A stretch of 64,000 nt of DNA, taken from positions 3,144,001 through 3,208,000 of the forward strand of contig NZ_CP044125.1 in NCBI RefSeq assembly GCF_016864575.1, written 5' to 3'. Under the pieces are notes generated by a model. The model did no database searches. It was not told the DNA's origin and saw nothing but the letters and a program-made list of their open reading frames with translations. Positions within the stretch are counted from its first letter, which is position 1. Each line of letters begins with the position of its first letter. This stretch comes from Rhizobium sp. BG4. GTDB lineage: Bacteria > Pseudomonadota > Alphaproteobacteria > Rhizobiales > Rhizobiaceae. A program made the translations under genes and the position numbers. Shown in pieces: positions 41,876 through 50,970 of this stretch.

Positions 41876-43591
41876 ATGGACTCTAAGACTCAAACTCCCG
41901 CAAAAGGCATGCAGTCGGCCGGCGTGAAGTATCGCCCCTATCCGCAGGTGAATATTCCCGATCGTACCTGGCCGACGAAGACGCTCACCAAGGCGCCGAT
42001 CTGGTGCTCCGTCGACTTGCGCGACGGCAACCAGGCGCTGGTCGACCCGATGGGCCACGACCGCAAGGCCCGCATGTTCCAGCTGTTGCTGGACATGGGC
42101 TTCAAGGAAATCGAGATCGGTTTCCCCTCAGCCTCGCAGACCGACTTCGACTTTGCCCGCTGGTGCGTCGAAGAGGGCAATGTGCCTGACGACGTGTCGC
42201 TGCAGGTTCTCGTCCAATGCCGCCCCGAATTGATCACCCGCACCTTCGAAGCGCTGCAGGGCGCCAACAGGCCGATCGTGCATTTCTACAATTCCACCAG
42301 CGAGCTGCAGCGCCGCGTGGTGTTTGCCAAGGATGTCCACGGCATCAAGCAGATCGCCGTCGATGCCGCCAAGATGATTTCCGACATGGCGGCCAAGGCC
42401 GGTGGCGGCTACCGCTTCGAATATTCGCCGGAGAGCTTCACCGGCACGGAGCTCGACGTGGCGCTGGAAATCTGCAACGCCGTCATCGCCGAGATGAAGC
42501 CGACGCCTGACAACAAGCTGATCATCAACCTGCCGTCGACCGTCGAGATGGCGACGCCGAACATCTATGCCGACCAGATCGAGTGGATGTGCCGCAACCT
42601 CGACAACCGCGAAAACCTGATCATCTCGCTGCATCCGCATAACGACCGCGGCACCGGTATTGCCGCTGCCGAGCTGGCGTTGCTGGCCGGCGCAGACCGT
42701 GTCGAAGGCACGCTGTTCGGCAATGGCGAGCGGACCGGCAATGTCGACGTCGTGACGATGGCACTGAACATGTTCACGCAGGGCATCGATCCCGAGCTCG
42801 ACTGCTCGGATATCGTGCGCATGAAGGACGTCTTCGAATATTCGAACCAGATGCCGATCGGCGAGCGTCATCCCTACGTCGGCGAACTGGTCTACACGGC
42901 CTTCTCCGGCTCGCACCAGGATGCGATCAACAAGGGCATGAAGGCGATCAAGGTTGCCAATCACCCGGTCTGGGAAGTGCCGTACCTGCCGATCGACCCG
43001 CAGGATGTCGGCCGTTCCTACGAGGCGATCATCCGCATCAACTCGCAGTCGGGGAAGGGCGGTATCGCCTATATCCTGCAGCAGGACTACGGCATCAACC
43101 TGCCGCGCAACCTGCAGGTCGAGTTCCGCGAAGACATCCAGCGGATCACCGATGAAGAGGGCAAGGAACTCCCCTCGAAGCGCATCTACGAGCGCTTCAT
43201 CGAACGCTACGTGACGCAGCCGACCGGCCGCATCAAGTTCGTCGATCACCACACTTTCGCGCATATCGACCGCAAGGGCGTGCGCGTCGTGGCGGCCGAG
43301 ATCACCGATAACGGCGTGACCAAGCATATCGAAGGCCACGGCAACGGTCCGATCGACGGCTTCATCAACGCGCTCTCGGCCTATCTCGGCATCGAAATGT
43401 CGGTGCAGGACTATTCCGAGCACTCGCTGCAGAACGGCTCGAACGCCGCCGCGATCTCCTATGTCGAGACGGCCTATCCGGGTGGCAAGCTGTTCGGCGC
43501 CGGCATCAGCACCAATATCGTCGGCGCCTCGCTCGAAGCGATCGTCTCGGCGGCGAACCGCGTGCTCGAAGTGAAGGCCGGAAAGCACTGA
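41876..43591 (+). CDS. leuA: 2-isopropylmalate synthase
   Basis: 571 aa, the LeuA type-2 length. Condenses acetyl-CoA with 2-ketoisovalerate, the first step of leucine synthesis. CSVDLRDGNQAL at the N-terminus carries the catalytic/metal Asp, HPHNDRGTG holds the metal-binding His pair, and GNGERTGN is the conserved loop. The C-terminal third is the LeuA regulatory domain that binds leucine (feedback inhibition). GAGGAG eight bases before the ATG is the Shine-Dalgarno. Preceded by a leader with a Leu-rich peptide. Followed by an 11-bp hairpin. Confidence 0.97.
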   Translation: MDSKTQTPAKGMQSAGVKYRPYPQVNIPDRTWPTKTLTKAPIWCSVDLRDGNQALVDPMGHDRKARMFQLLLDMGFKEIEIGFPSASQTDFDFARWCVEEGNVPDDVSLQVLVQCRPELITRTFEALQGANRPIVHFYNSTSELQRRVVFAKDVHGIKQIAVDAAKMISDMAAKAGGGYRFEYSPESFTGTELDVALEICNAVIAEMKPTPDNKLIINLPSTVEMATPNIYADQIEWMCRNLDNRENLIISLHPHNDRGTGIAAAELALLAGADRVEGTLFGNGERTGNVDVVTMALNMFTQGIDPELDCSDIVRMKDVFEYSNQMPIGERHPYVGELVYTAFSGSHQDAINKGMKAIKVANHPVWEVPYLPIDPQDVGRSYEAIIRINSQSGKGGIAYILQQDYGINLPRNLQVEFREDIQRITDEEGKELPSKRIYERFIERYVTQPTGRIKFVDHHTFAHIDRKGVRVVAAEITDNGVTKHIEGHGNGPIDGFINALSAYLGIEMSVQDYSEHSLQNGSNAAAISYVETAYPGGKLFGAGISTNIVGASLEAIVSAANRVLEVKAGKH

Positions 43592-43602
43592 ACAAAGCAA
43601 AG

Positions 43603-43628
43603 GGCGCGGCGGAGAGATCCGCTGCGCC
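43603..43628 (+). terminator. leuA hairpin terminator
   Basis: GGCGCGGCGGA (43603-43613) with TCCGCTGCGCC (43618-43628): an 11-bp stem with one G-U pair and a GAGA loop. Only a short T-poor tail follows, so termination may be partial. Confidence 0.6.
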
Positions 43629-43654
43629 ATTGATGTCTAGGCCGATCGTGACGA

Positions 43655-44499
43655 TCAGATCGTGGCGGCGATTTCCATGGCGATCTGGCTGAGCGATGCT
43701 TCGGCCGATGGGCCGACCAGGACGTAGGCGGTGCCGGCATTGTGCCAGGTTACCAGGCCGATCTCGTCCTTGATCGTTTCCTTGAAATCTTCGGTTTCCG
43801 GCTGCTGCGTGTCCTTGCGGAAGTAGATGGTGATCAGGTCGCCATCGGCGCTGGAATAGACGAGTTGCCCGGTTGGCTTGCCGTCGCCCAGCACGACGCG
43901 GGCGCCTTGGAAGGTCCAGCCGTCATTGCTGAGATCGGGAACGCGGAAGGCGACGCCGACGGTCGAGGTGAGCCAGCTGGAAATCTCTTCGGCCTGCGAC
44001 GCCGGCACTTCGACCAGATGGCGAGGCTGGCGGATGATCATGCGCTGGTAGCCGGCGATGTCGGCCAGCCAATCCTTGCTGCGGCCGCTGTCGTCGGCAA
44101 TGTGCTGGTCGTCCGAAGGTGTCGGATCGCCGGGGCCGATGCCGACCAGATAACCGATGCCGCAACCGGCAACGAACAGGAGAATGGCGGCGGCCAGCGA
44201 CTTGCGCCCCGACGGCGCGAACTTGAAGGCCGGACGGGTGGCGCGCGGGCGAGGGGCGCCTTCGGAGGCTGCACGCTCTTGATCGAGCGCACGAGCGCCA
44301 GCGGCACGGGTTCCTTCAGCACGTCGTCGAGGCGGCGGCGGCCGAAATCGGCGCCGTGACGCAGCTTGTCGTAAAGCCTGCGGGCGCCTTCGTCACTGGC
44401 GATACGCTCTTCCAGCTCATGCTTCTCTTCCGGCGTCGTCTCGCCGTCGAGGAGGGCAGTCAGCTGGGCATCGAGCGGCAGTTTCTTGAAATCCGGCAA
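43655..44499 (-). pseudogene. Frameshifted anti-sigma factor
   Basis: Two overlapping pieces of one gene are visible. The N-terminal frame (from the ATG at 44499) reads PDFKKLPLDAQLTALLDGETTPEEKHE and ...VPLALVRSIKS, then turns into Arg/Pro/Ser-rich nonsense and stops at 44038. The other frame reads RPAFKFAPSGRKSLAAAILLFVAGCGIGYLVGIG, a transmembrane helix, and continues into a normal-looking C-terminal domain (EEISSWLTSTVGVAFRVPDL) to 43655. A single missing base between about 44235 and 44285 explains this, e.g. in the GGGG run at 44253-44256. Starts 3 bp after the ECF sigma gene, as anti-sigma genes do. Sequencing error is possible. Confidence 0.75.
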
Positions 44500-44502
44500 G
44501 GT

Positions 44503-45012
44503 TCAGTACCTGTGGTGAAAATCGTCGGCGAGGCTGGCGAAATGCAGCCTGGCGGCGGCAAGCTGCGCCGAAACGCCGGTTGCCGGAATGCCCATGATAT
44601 CGGCGGTCTGCTCGTAGCTGTGGCCTTCGACCACGGTCAGCAGGAAGATGCTCGCCAGGCCCTCCGGCATCTCTGCCAGCATGCGGTGGATGAGATCGGT
44701 ATCGGTGACCGTGGCGCGCTCGCGGGCGGCTTCACGGATATCGGTGACGTTGCCCTTGGGAGCTGCCGTGCGGGCGCGCCGCTTGCGGCCGTCCTCGTTC
44801 CACAGCTGGCGGGCAAGCGTATAGACCCAGCTTTCCAGGCGGCCTTCGCCGTTCCACTGATGGCTCTTGGCGACGGCGCGCTGGCAGACGGTCTGGACTA
44901 GTTCGTCGGCGCTCGCCGTATCGCCCGTCAGCGCAATCGCAAAGCGGCGCAACCGAGGCAACAGGCCTACAAGGTCGCGTCTGATGTCGATGGTCGTTAC
45001 GGGCTGACGCAT
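44503..45012 (-). CDS. ECF-type RNA polymerase sigma factor
   Basis: 169 aa. Region 2: LPRLRRFAIALTGDTASADELVQTVCQRAVAKSHQW and WVYTLARQLWNEDGRKRR. Region 4 at the C-terminus: EMPEGLASIFLLTVVEGHSYEQTADIMGIPATGVSAQLAAAR, with the helix-turn-helix. No region 1 or 3, so it is an extracytoplasmic-function sigma. The next gene, 3 bp away, is its probable membrane-bound anti-sigma, which appears frameshifted. If that break is real, this sigma would be released from control. Confidence 0.88.
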   Translation of the reverse strand: MRQPVTTIDIRRDLVGLLPRLRRFAIALTGDTASADELVQTVCQRAVAKSHQWNGEGRLESWVYTLARQLWNEDGRKRRARTAAPKGNVTDIREAARERATVTDTDLIHRMLAEMPEGLASIFLLTVVEGHSYEQTADIMGIPATGVSAQLAAARLHFASLADDFHHRY

Positions 45013-45129
45013 AATCTCATTTCATGAACATGTCCGGAGCGAAGCATCCGGTGCGGGTCGTATTTTTATATCGCGTATGTGACCTTTATGAAACAAGTTT
45101 GACGCGCTCCGCAACAGGAAGAGCGGCTA

Positions 45130-45160
45130 AGCGGCAGTTTCCCAAAGGTTTTCTGCCGCT
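45130..45160 (-). terminator. Hairpin near the TPR gene 3' end
   Basis: AGCGGCAG (45130-45137) and CTGCCGCT (45153-45160), an 8-bp stem with a 15-base loop, about 20 bp past the stop of the minus-strand TPR gene. No clear T-run. Confidence 0.4.
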
Positions 45161-45178
45161 CATCACGTTCAGTTGTTT

Positions 45179-45739
45179 TCAATAGGTCCGGTAACCGTTC
45201 AGGCTTTGCAGCAGAGCGCGGTAGGCCCAGGTGTTTTCGCCGCCGCGATCGCGAATCTCGACGAGCTGAACCTTGGCACCCTGCACGTCTCCTTGTTCCA
45301 CCAAAGCCTGGCCCATGTATGACCGGGCGAGAATATAATTCTCGTCGGCCTGCAGCGCCTTGCGATAGTAGGACATGCCGAGTTCGAAGCGGCCGGCCTT
45401 GCGGTTGGAATAGCCGAGATAGTTGAGGATGCGCGGATCGTTCTGGTTCCTGGCGAGGTTGAGGATGTTGATGGCATTCTCATACTGGCCGGCATAGGCG
45501 AATTCGCGGGCGAACTGGTAGAGATCGTCGTCGTTGAAGCTCTGCTTCTTGGCGTCGACACATTCCTTCTTCTGCTTGTCCCAGACTTTGCCGTCGGCGC
45601 ATTTGGTCGTCGTCTCGGTCTTCGGCGGCGGCTTGGTTTCGTCGCTCTCGTCGCCGACCGCGAAGGCCGGTGCGGCAAGCGCGGCGGCAAGGCCGAAGGC
45701 GAGGGTGAGGCGGCAGATACGGTTGGCGGCGATGCGCAT
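45179..45739 (-). CDS. Secreted tetratricopeptide-repeat protein
   Basis: 186 aa. Signal peptide to about residue 27 (LTLAFGLAAALAAPAFA), a short polar linker with a possible disulfide pair (TTTKCADGKVWDKQKKECVD), then two to three TPR units: FAREFAYAGQYENAINILNLA, LNYLGYSNRKAGRFELGMSYYRKALQADENY and ARSYMGQALVEQGDVQGAK. TPRs mediate protein contacts, here in the periplasm. Partner unknown. ATG at 45739. Confidence 0.8.
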   Translation of the reverse strand: MRIAANRICRLTLAFGLAAALAAPAFAVGDESDETKPPPKTETTTKCADGKVWDKQKKECVDAKKQSFNDDDLYQFAREFAYAGQYENAINILNLARNQNDPRILNYLGYSNRKAGRFELGMSYYRKALQADENYILARSYMGQALVEQGDVQGAKVQLVEIRDRGGENTWAYRALLQSLNGYRTY

Positions 45740-45872
45740 GGCGGGCTCCCTGGTCGGCGTCGATGGCGGGATTGTACGCCTCGATTTGGAAATACCAAGG
45801 GCAGGATCGCCGGATCGGCAAAATCCTCAGAAAGCGATTCAACAAGCGGCGAAACTGATTCCGCTCTGGCCG

Positions 45873-46781
45873 CTAAAGCTTGAAAATATCGACGCTTTCG
45901 GGCGATACGCCATCGCCGCGATCATTGAGGCTGAAGCGCTCGCCCTTCAGCTCCCAGGCGCCGGGCGAGCCGTCGATCGAGAAGAGATTGTAGGCGGCGC
46001 GCGGCTTCATGCCGCCAGGCCCCTGTGAGGCCGACGCGATGCCGACGACGGGCACGGGGCCGGTCTGGCCCTTCAGCCAGTAGAGTGTGTTGAGATGGGT
46101 GTGGCCGTGCAGCACGAGCTCGGCGCCGCCGCTGGTGACGACGGCGGCGAAGCGGCGGATGCCGATCATCCGCTTGTGGAAAGACGTGGCGCCGCGGATC
46201 GGCGGATGGTGGATCATCACCACGCGGAAGAGGCCGGCCTCACCGGCAGCGCGCAGCATGTTGACCGCCTCGCGGGCCTGGCGCTGGCCGAAGAAGCCGC
46301 TGGCGGCGAAGGGGGGCGTGGCGACAGCCGTCGAGCAGCCGACGATCGCGACTTTGCCGCGGATGCGCAGGTAGGGGAAGATATGGCGGTCTTCCTCCCA
46401 TTGCGGCGGCGCCAGATCGCCGCGGACGTAGTCGTACCAGGCGCGCATCGATTTCTCGTAGGCACCGGGCACATAGGCATCGTGATTGCCGGGGACGATC
46501 GAGGTTTCCTCGGGATCGCCGAGCTCGCGCAGCCAGGCGGCGGCCGAGCGGATCTCGAGGCCGCTTGCGAGATTGACGAGGTCGCCGGTGACGGCGAGAT
46601 GATCGGCTTCGCGGGCGCGGATATCATCCAGAAGCAGGTCGAGCGTTCCGCCGAAAAGATGCTTGCGCCGGTTGCGGTGCCAGTTCACAAAGCCGGTGAT
46701 GCGCTTCGAGAAGAGCTCGCGGATCGAAAGACGGGGAAGTGGGCCGAGGTGAATATCGGAGATATGCGCGAGCTTGAACAT
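45873..46781 (-). CDS. Metallophosphoesterase (calcineurin-like)
   Basis: 302 aa. The five metal motifs are visible in order: FKLAHISDIHLGP (D-x-H), LAVTGDLVNLAS (GD), VPGNHDAY (GNHD), VVMIHHPPIRG (H) and VLHGHTHLNT (GHxH). Such enzymes are dinuclear metal phosphodiesterases; the substrate may be a cyclic nucleotide, phospholipid or UDP-sugar. The ATG at 46781 starts the first strand; four residues upstream are possible. Divergent from a Nudix gene. Confidence 0.9.
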   Translation of the reverse strand: MFKLAHISDIHLGPLPRLSIRELFSKRITGFVNWHRNRRKHLFGGTLDLLLDDIRAREADHLAVTGDLVNLASGLEIRSAAAWLRELGDPEETSIVPGNHDAYVPGAYEKSMRAWYDYVRGDLAPPQWEEDRHIFPYLRIRGKVAIVGCSTAVATPPFAASGFFGQRQAREAVNMLRAAGEAGLFRVVMIHHPPIRGATSFHKRMIGIRRFAAVVTSGGAELVLHGHTHLNTLYWLKGQTGPVPVVGIASASQGPGGMKPRAAYNLFSIDGSPGAWELKGERFSLNDRGDGVSPESVDIFKL

Positions 46782-46852
46782 GCTACGACACATAGACCAG
46801 GATATTTACAATTCAAACACATCCGCTTGAACGAAATAGTGAAAACGGAACG

Positions 46853-47332
46853 ATGGCGAATAACGAGATCAGGTCCTGGCAATCGAAAATTCTGGTGCGG
46901 GTCGTCCACGTCTATTTCGCCGCGACGCGGGGAATGACGATGGGCGTGAGGGCTGCGTGCTTCGATCCGTCGGGCCGCGTCTTCCTGGTGCGCCACAGCT
47001 ATGTGCCGGGCTGGCATATGCCGGGCGGCGGCATCGAGCGGCGGGAGACCTCGCATGATGCGCTGGTCAAGGAACTGCGGGAAGAGGGGAACCTGCGGAT
47101 CATCGGCGAGCCGAAGCTTTTTCAGGTCTACCTGAATACGTCGGCGAGCCGCCGCGACCATGTGGTCTTCTACCGCGCCGATGTCGAGCAGACGGCGCCG
47201 CGCAAGCCGGATGCGGAGATCGTCGAGAGTGGCTTCTTTGCGCTCGACGCATTGCCCGAGGGCACGACCGAGGCGACGAAACGCCGCCTCCGGGAGCTGA
47301 GCGGCGAGGAACCCGCCGCTCATTACTGGTAA
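46853..47332 (+). CDS. Nudix hydrolase
   Basis: 159 aa. The box GGGIERRETSHDALVKELREEGN follows GX5EX7REUXEEXGU apart from R to K and G to N substitutions, so the Mg-binding core (EE) is kept. Preceded by VFLVRHSYVPGWHMPGGG. A pyrophosphohydrolase of nucleoside-diphosphate-linked compounds; substrate unknown. Shares its promoter region with the divergent phosphoesterase gene. Confidence 0.85.
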   Translation: MANNEIRSWQSKILVRVVHVYFAATRGMTMGVRAACFDPSGRVFLVRHSYVPGWHMPGGGIERRETSHDALVKELREEGNLRIIGEPKLFQVYLNTSASRRDHVVFYRADVEQTAPRKPDAEIVESGFFALDALPEGTTEATKRRLRELSGEEPAAHYW

Positions 47333-47335
47333 TCC

Positions 47336-48322
47336 TCAGGCAGCCGCCAGCTTGGCGCGGCCATGCGGCCGGTCGAGATCGAGATCAGGGCCGACGGGCA
47401 CGATGCCGGTCGGGTTGATCGTCTTGTGGCTGCGGTAATAATGCTCCTTGATATGGCGCATGTTCACCGTCTCCTTGACGCCCGGCGTCTGGTAGAGATC
47501 GCGCAGGTAGGCCGACAGGTTCGGGTAGTCGTCGATGCGGCGGATGTTGCACTTGAAGTGGCCGACATAGACGGGGTCGAAGCGCACCAGCGTCGTGAAC
47601 AGCCGCCAGTCGGCTTCGGTCACCCGGTCGCCAAGGAGATAGCGGCCCTTGCCGAGGCGCTCTTCCAGGGCGTCCAGCGTGCCGAACAGCTTGACGACAT
47701 TCTGCTCGTAGGCTTCCTGCGTCGTCGCAAAGCCCGCCTTGTAGACGCCGTTGTTGACGGTGTCGTAGACCAGCGCGTTGATTTCATCGATCCCGGGAGC
47801 GAGGTTTTCAGGATAGAAATCCTGCGTCGAGCCAGTCAGGTGGTCGAAGGCGCTGTTGAACATGCGGATGATTTCGGACGATTCGTTGTTGACGATCGTG
47901 CCGGTCTGCTTGTCCCAGAGGACGGGAACGGTGACGCGGCCCGAATAGTTCGGATCGGCCTTCACGTAGATTTCCCAGAGCGCCCTGGCGCCGAACAGAT
48001 GGTCGCCGGTGGCGCCGTCGCTGATCTTGAACTCCCAGCCGTTCTCGACCATCAGCGGATCGACGACGGAGACGGAGATCAGGTCTTCGAGCTTCTTCAG
48101 CTTGCGGAAGATCAGCGTGCGGTGCGCCCAGGGACAGGCGAGCGACACATAGAGATGATAGCGCCCGGCCTCGGCCTTGAAGCCGCCGGTGCCGGAAGGG
48201 CCGGCCTCGCCATCCTTCGTCACCCAGTTGCGGAACTGCGAGGCGGCGCGCTTGAAATGCCCCTTGGTTTCTTTCGTATCGTACCAGACGTCATGCCAGA
48301 CGCCTTCCACCAGCATGCCCAT
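47336..48322 (-). CDS. Glutathionyl-hydroquinone reductase (Xi-class GST, YqjG/ECM4 type)
   Basis: 328 aa, the family length. The N-terminal thioredoxin-like domain has VSLACPWAHRTLIFRKLK, the CPWAHR active-site Cys motif. The C-terminal helical domain includes TLVRFDPVYVGHFKCNIRRI and YPNLSAYLRDLYQTPGV. Reduces glutathionyl-hydroquinones. Start ATG at 48322 (MGMLVEG); the 63-residue in-frame extension is non-conserved. Convergent with the Nudix gene. Confidence 0.92.
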   Translation of the reverse strand: MGMLVEGVWHDVWYDTKETKGHFKRAASQFRNWVTKDGEAGPSGTGGFKAEAGRYHLYVSLACPWAHRTLIFRKLKKLEDLISVSVVDPLMVENGWEFKISDGATGDHLFGARALWEIYVKADPNYSGRVTVPVLWDKQTGTIVNNESSEIIRMFNSAFDHLTGSTQDFYPENLAPGIDEINALVYDTVNNGVYKAGFATTQEAYEQNVVKLFGTLDALEERLGKGRYLLGDRVTEADWRLFTTLVRFDPVYVGHFKCNIRRIDDYPNLSAYLRDLYQTPGVKETVNMRHIKEHYYRSHKTINPTGIVPVGPDLDLDRPHGRAKLAAA

Positions 48323-48602
48323 TGTGCGTTTCCTTCGAATTGGTCTCGTTGGCGCAAAGATATCGCAGCCGCGCGCGCTTTGCAGTGGGCAAAGATTGAA
48401 CAGTGCGTCACAGTGATTTTCGCCCCGCCGCATTTTGCGTTGGACGGCGGAAATTTTTCCTGCTATCGGCCATTTCACATTTTTCTGCGGAACCCGATTT
48501 GATGTACGCAATCAGAAGCCTGCGACGACGCTGAAGCTCCCGAACGCCTGAAGGGCGTGTTCGAGAACCCATGCTGTCTGTCTATCCGGTTTCTGTCTCA
48601 TC

Positions 48603-49103
48603 ATGCACAAGCACGATCTGGTCTACCTCACTGAGGATGCGTCTCACGACGCCGCTATCGAACTCATCAACGAAGAAGCATTCGGTCCGGGCCGTCATAC
48701 GCGCGCTGCCGCTCGTATTCGCGAGCAGGGGCCGCATGACCGTTCGCTTTCCTTCATCTGTGCCGATGACGGCGAGACCATCGCCTCGGTGCGGATGACG
48801 CCGGTGCAGGCGGGTGGCGTCAAGGCGCATCTGCTCGGGCCTCTCGCCGTGCGGCCGTCGCACAAGAGCCGGGGGATCGGGCGCGAACTGGTGCGGATCG
48901 CTGTCGAAGCCGCCAAGCGCAGGGGGTCGGAGGCGATCATTCTGGTTGGCGACCCGCCCTATTACTGCCAACTCGGGTTCGAACGGGTCGCCCACAACGC
49001 GCTCAACTTCCCGGGTCCGGTCGATCCGGCGCGTGTTCTCGTCGTGCCGGTCAGCGACGACGCTCATCAGCGTCTCAAGGGTTCAATTAGCTGGCGTAAA
49101 TAG
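48603..49103 (+). CDS. GNAT-family N-acetyltransferase (YhbS-like)
   Basis: 166 aa. LLGPLAVRPSHKSRGIGRELVRIAVEAAKRRG gives the acetyl-CoA loop (SRGIGRE). VGDPPYYCQLGFERV near the end is the signature of the YhbS-type small acetyltransferases. Start ATG at 48603; no strong Shine-Dalgarno. Acceptor unknown. Confidence 0.85.
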   Translation: MHKHDLVYLTEDASHDAAIELINEEAFGPGRHTRAAARIREQGPHDRSLSFICADDGETIASVRMTPVQAGGVKAHLLGPLAVRPSHKSRGIGRELVRIAVEAAKRRGSEAIILVGDPPYYCQLGFERVAHNALNFPGPVDPARVLVVPVSDDAHQRLKGSISWRK

Positions 49104-49170
49104 AGCTTATCGTCTATCAAACCCCTGATTTCCTTGGGACTCACCAGGGCTGCGCGACGGGGGACGGCGA

Positions 49171-50484
49171 ATGAGCGGCATTTCGATGGACGAGGCGCTC
49201 GACCGCGCCGGAACGGGGGCGTTCCAGAAGCGGCTGATGGGCATATTCGGTCTCGTCTGGGCTGCCGATGCCATGCAGGTGCTCGCCGTCGGTTTTACCG
49301 CCGCATCGATTGCCGCGACATTCCAGCTGACCGTGGCGCAGGCGCTGCAGACGGGAACGCTCTTCTTTCTGGGCATGCTGATCGGCGCCATGCTGTTCGG
49401 CCGGCTGGCCGATCGCTGGGGGCGGCGCTATGTGCTGATCCTGACCGTCGCCTGCGACGCGCTGTTCGGTCTGCTGTCGATTTTTGCGCCCGATTTTACC
49501 AGCCTGCTGATCCTGCGCTTCCTGACCGGCATGGCGGTCGGCGGCACGCTGCCGGTCGACTACGCGATGATGGCCGAATTCCTGCCATCGAAGAACCGCG
49601 GGCGCTGGCTGGTCATGCTCGAAGGCTTCTGGGCGGTGGGCACGCTGATCGTGGCGCTCGCGGCCTGGGCGGCAAGCGTCGCAGGCGTGGCCGATGCCTG
49701 GCGCTATATCTTCGCCGTGACGGCGGTGCCGGCGATCCTCGGCGTGGCGCTGCGCTTCTTCGTGCCGGAATCGCCGCTTTACCTGCTGCGATCCGGCCGG
49801 GCGGCCGATGCCAAGGCAATCGTCAACCGGATGCTGGGAGCCCACGGCAAGCCGCCGCTGGCCGCCGGCGAGGAGATCGTCGCCGCGCCGCATGCCGATT
49901 CCGAAGGGTTGTTCTCACCGCCGCTTCGCCGCCGCAGCCTGATGATTCTCGCTATCTGGTTCCTCGTCTCCGTTTCCTATTACGGCGTCTTCACTTGGAT
50001 GCCGGCGCGGCTGGCGGGCGATGGCTTCGGCTTCGTGCGCGGCTATGGCTTCCTGGTCTTCGTGGCGCTGGCACAGATCCCCGGCTATGCGCTCGCCGCC
50101 TATGGCGTCGAGGCCTGGGGCAGGCGGCCGACGCTTGTTGGATTCTGCCTGTTGTCGGCGGCGGGATGCCTGCTGTTCGTGTTGTCGCCTGACGACGTGC
50201 TGATCGGCGCTTCGCTGCTGCTGATGAGTTTTGCGCTGCTCGGCACCTGGGGTGCGCTTTATGCCTATACGCCGGAGCTTTACCCGACCGGATCGCGCGC
50301 GACCGGCATGGGGGCGGCGGGTGCGATGGCTCGTCTCGGCGGACTGGTGGCGCCGTCGGTGATGACCTTTGTGGTGTCGCTGGGGCTCGGCGTGGCGATC
50401 GGGCTCTTTGCCGGATTGCTGGTCATTGCCGCCATTGCGGCGCTCGCCATCGACGCGGAGACGCGTCAGGCCTCGCTTGGCTGA
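49171..50484 (+). CDS. MFS transporter, sugar-porter/NiaP-like
   Basis: 437 aa with twelve predicted transmembrane helices. GRLADRWGRRYVLI (motif A after helix 2), RFLTGMAVGGTLPVDYAMMAEFLP (helix 4 region), VPESPLYLLRSGRAADA (the central loop PESPxxL) and PELYPTGSRATGMG are typical of the aromatic-acid and organic-cation/NiaP-like MFS groups. Substrate unknown. Its 3' end overlaps the convergent GNAT gene by 19 bp. Confidence 0.88.
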   Translation: MSGISMDEALDRAGTGAFQKRLMGIFGLVWAADAMQVLAVGFTAASIAATFQLTVAQALQTGTLFFLGMLIGAMLFGRLADRWGRRYVLILTVACDALFGLLSIFAPDFTSLLILRFLTGMAVGGTLPVDYAMMAEFLPSKNRGRWLVMLEGFWAVGTLIVALAAWAASVAGVADAWRYIFAVTAVPAILGVALRFFVPESPLYLLRSGRAADAKAIVNRMLGAHGKPPLAAGEEIVAAPHADSEGLFSPPLRRRSLMILAIWFLVSVSYYGVFTWMPARLAGDGFGFVRGYGFLVFVALAQIPGYALAAYGVEAWGRRPTLVGFCLLSAAGCLLFVLSPDDVLIGASLLLMSFALLGTWGALYAYTPELYPTGSRATGMGAAGAMARLGGLVAPSVMTFVVSLGLGVAIGLFAGLLVIAAIAALAIDAETRQASLG

Positions 50485-50903
50485 AAGCGCTTCTTCAGCC
50501 AGGTGAAGGTGTGGCCGCCGGCGAATTCGCCAAGTGAGCCGATCGTCTCATAACCGCAGCGCCGGTAGACGCCGAGGGCATCAGGGCTCATCGTATCGAT
50601 GAAGGCGCCGATGCAGCCGCGGCGCCTGGCTTCGTCTTCCGCCATCTGCAGCAGCGTTCCGGCCAGACCCTTGCCGCGCATCTCCTCCGGAATGAATAGC
50701 ATCTCGATATAGAGCCAGTCGCGTGCTGTATAACCGACAAGGCCGCCATTGATCTCGCCGTCGTCGCCGCGCAGCCGGATCGCCAGCTTTTCGCGGCCGC
50801 TCTCGCCGAAGCGGGCGATGTTATAGGCGATCAACGGGTCGGCGATCTTCTTGCGGTCCTTCTTGGAGAGGACCTTGGTGACCTTCAGCTTCTGCGGAGC
50901 CAT
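50466..50903 (-). CDS. GNAT-family N-acetyltransferase
   Basis: 145 aa. IEMLFIPEEMRGKGLAGTLLQMAEDEARRRGC has the acetyl-CoA loop (RGKGLAG), and YRRCGYETIGSLGEFAGGHTFTWLKK closes the fold in the manner of the small single-domain GNATs. Convergent with and overlapping the MFS gene tail. Acceptor unknown. Confidence 0.85.
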   Translation of the reverse strand: MAPQKLKVTKVLSKKDRKKIADPLIAYNIARFGESGREKLAIRLRGDDGEINGGLVGYTARDWLYIEMLFIPEEMRGKGLAGTLLQMAEDEARRRGCIGAFIDTMSPDALGVYRRCGYETIGSLGEFAGGHTFTWLKKRFQPSEA

Positions 50904-50970
50904 GGCTGAACCTTTCGGCGGCGATCTCTATCGCCTGCCGATATCAGAGTCGTCAGTTCGACAAAATGGC

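Noticed and set aside
44038..44041. ATGA overlap suggesting two separate coupled genes at the anti-sigma locus
   Set aside because: The second ATG lies inside a continuous downstream frame that already carries the transmembrane helix upstream of it, so this is a frameshifted single gene rather than two genes.
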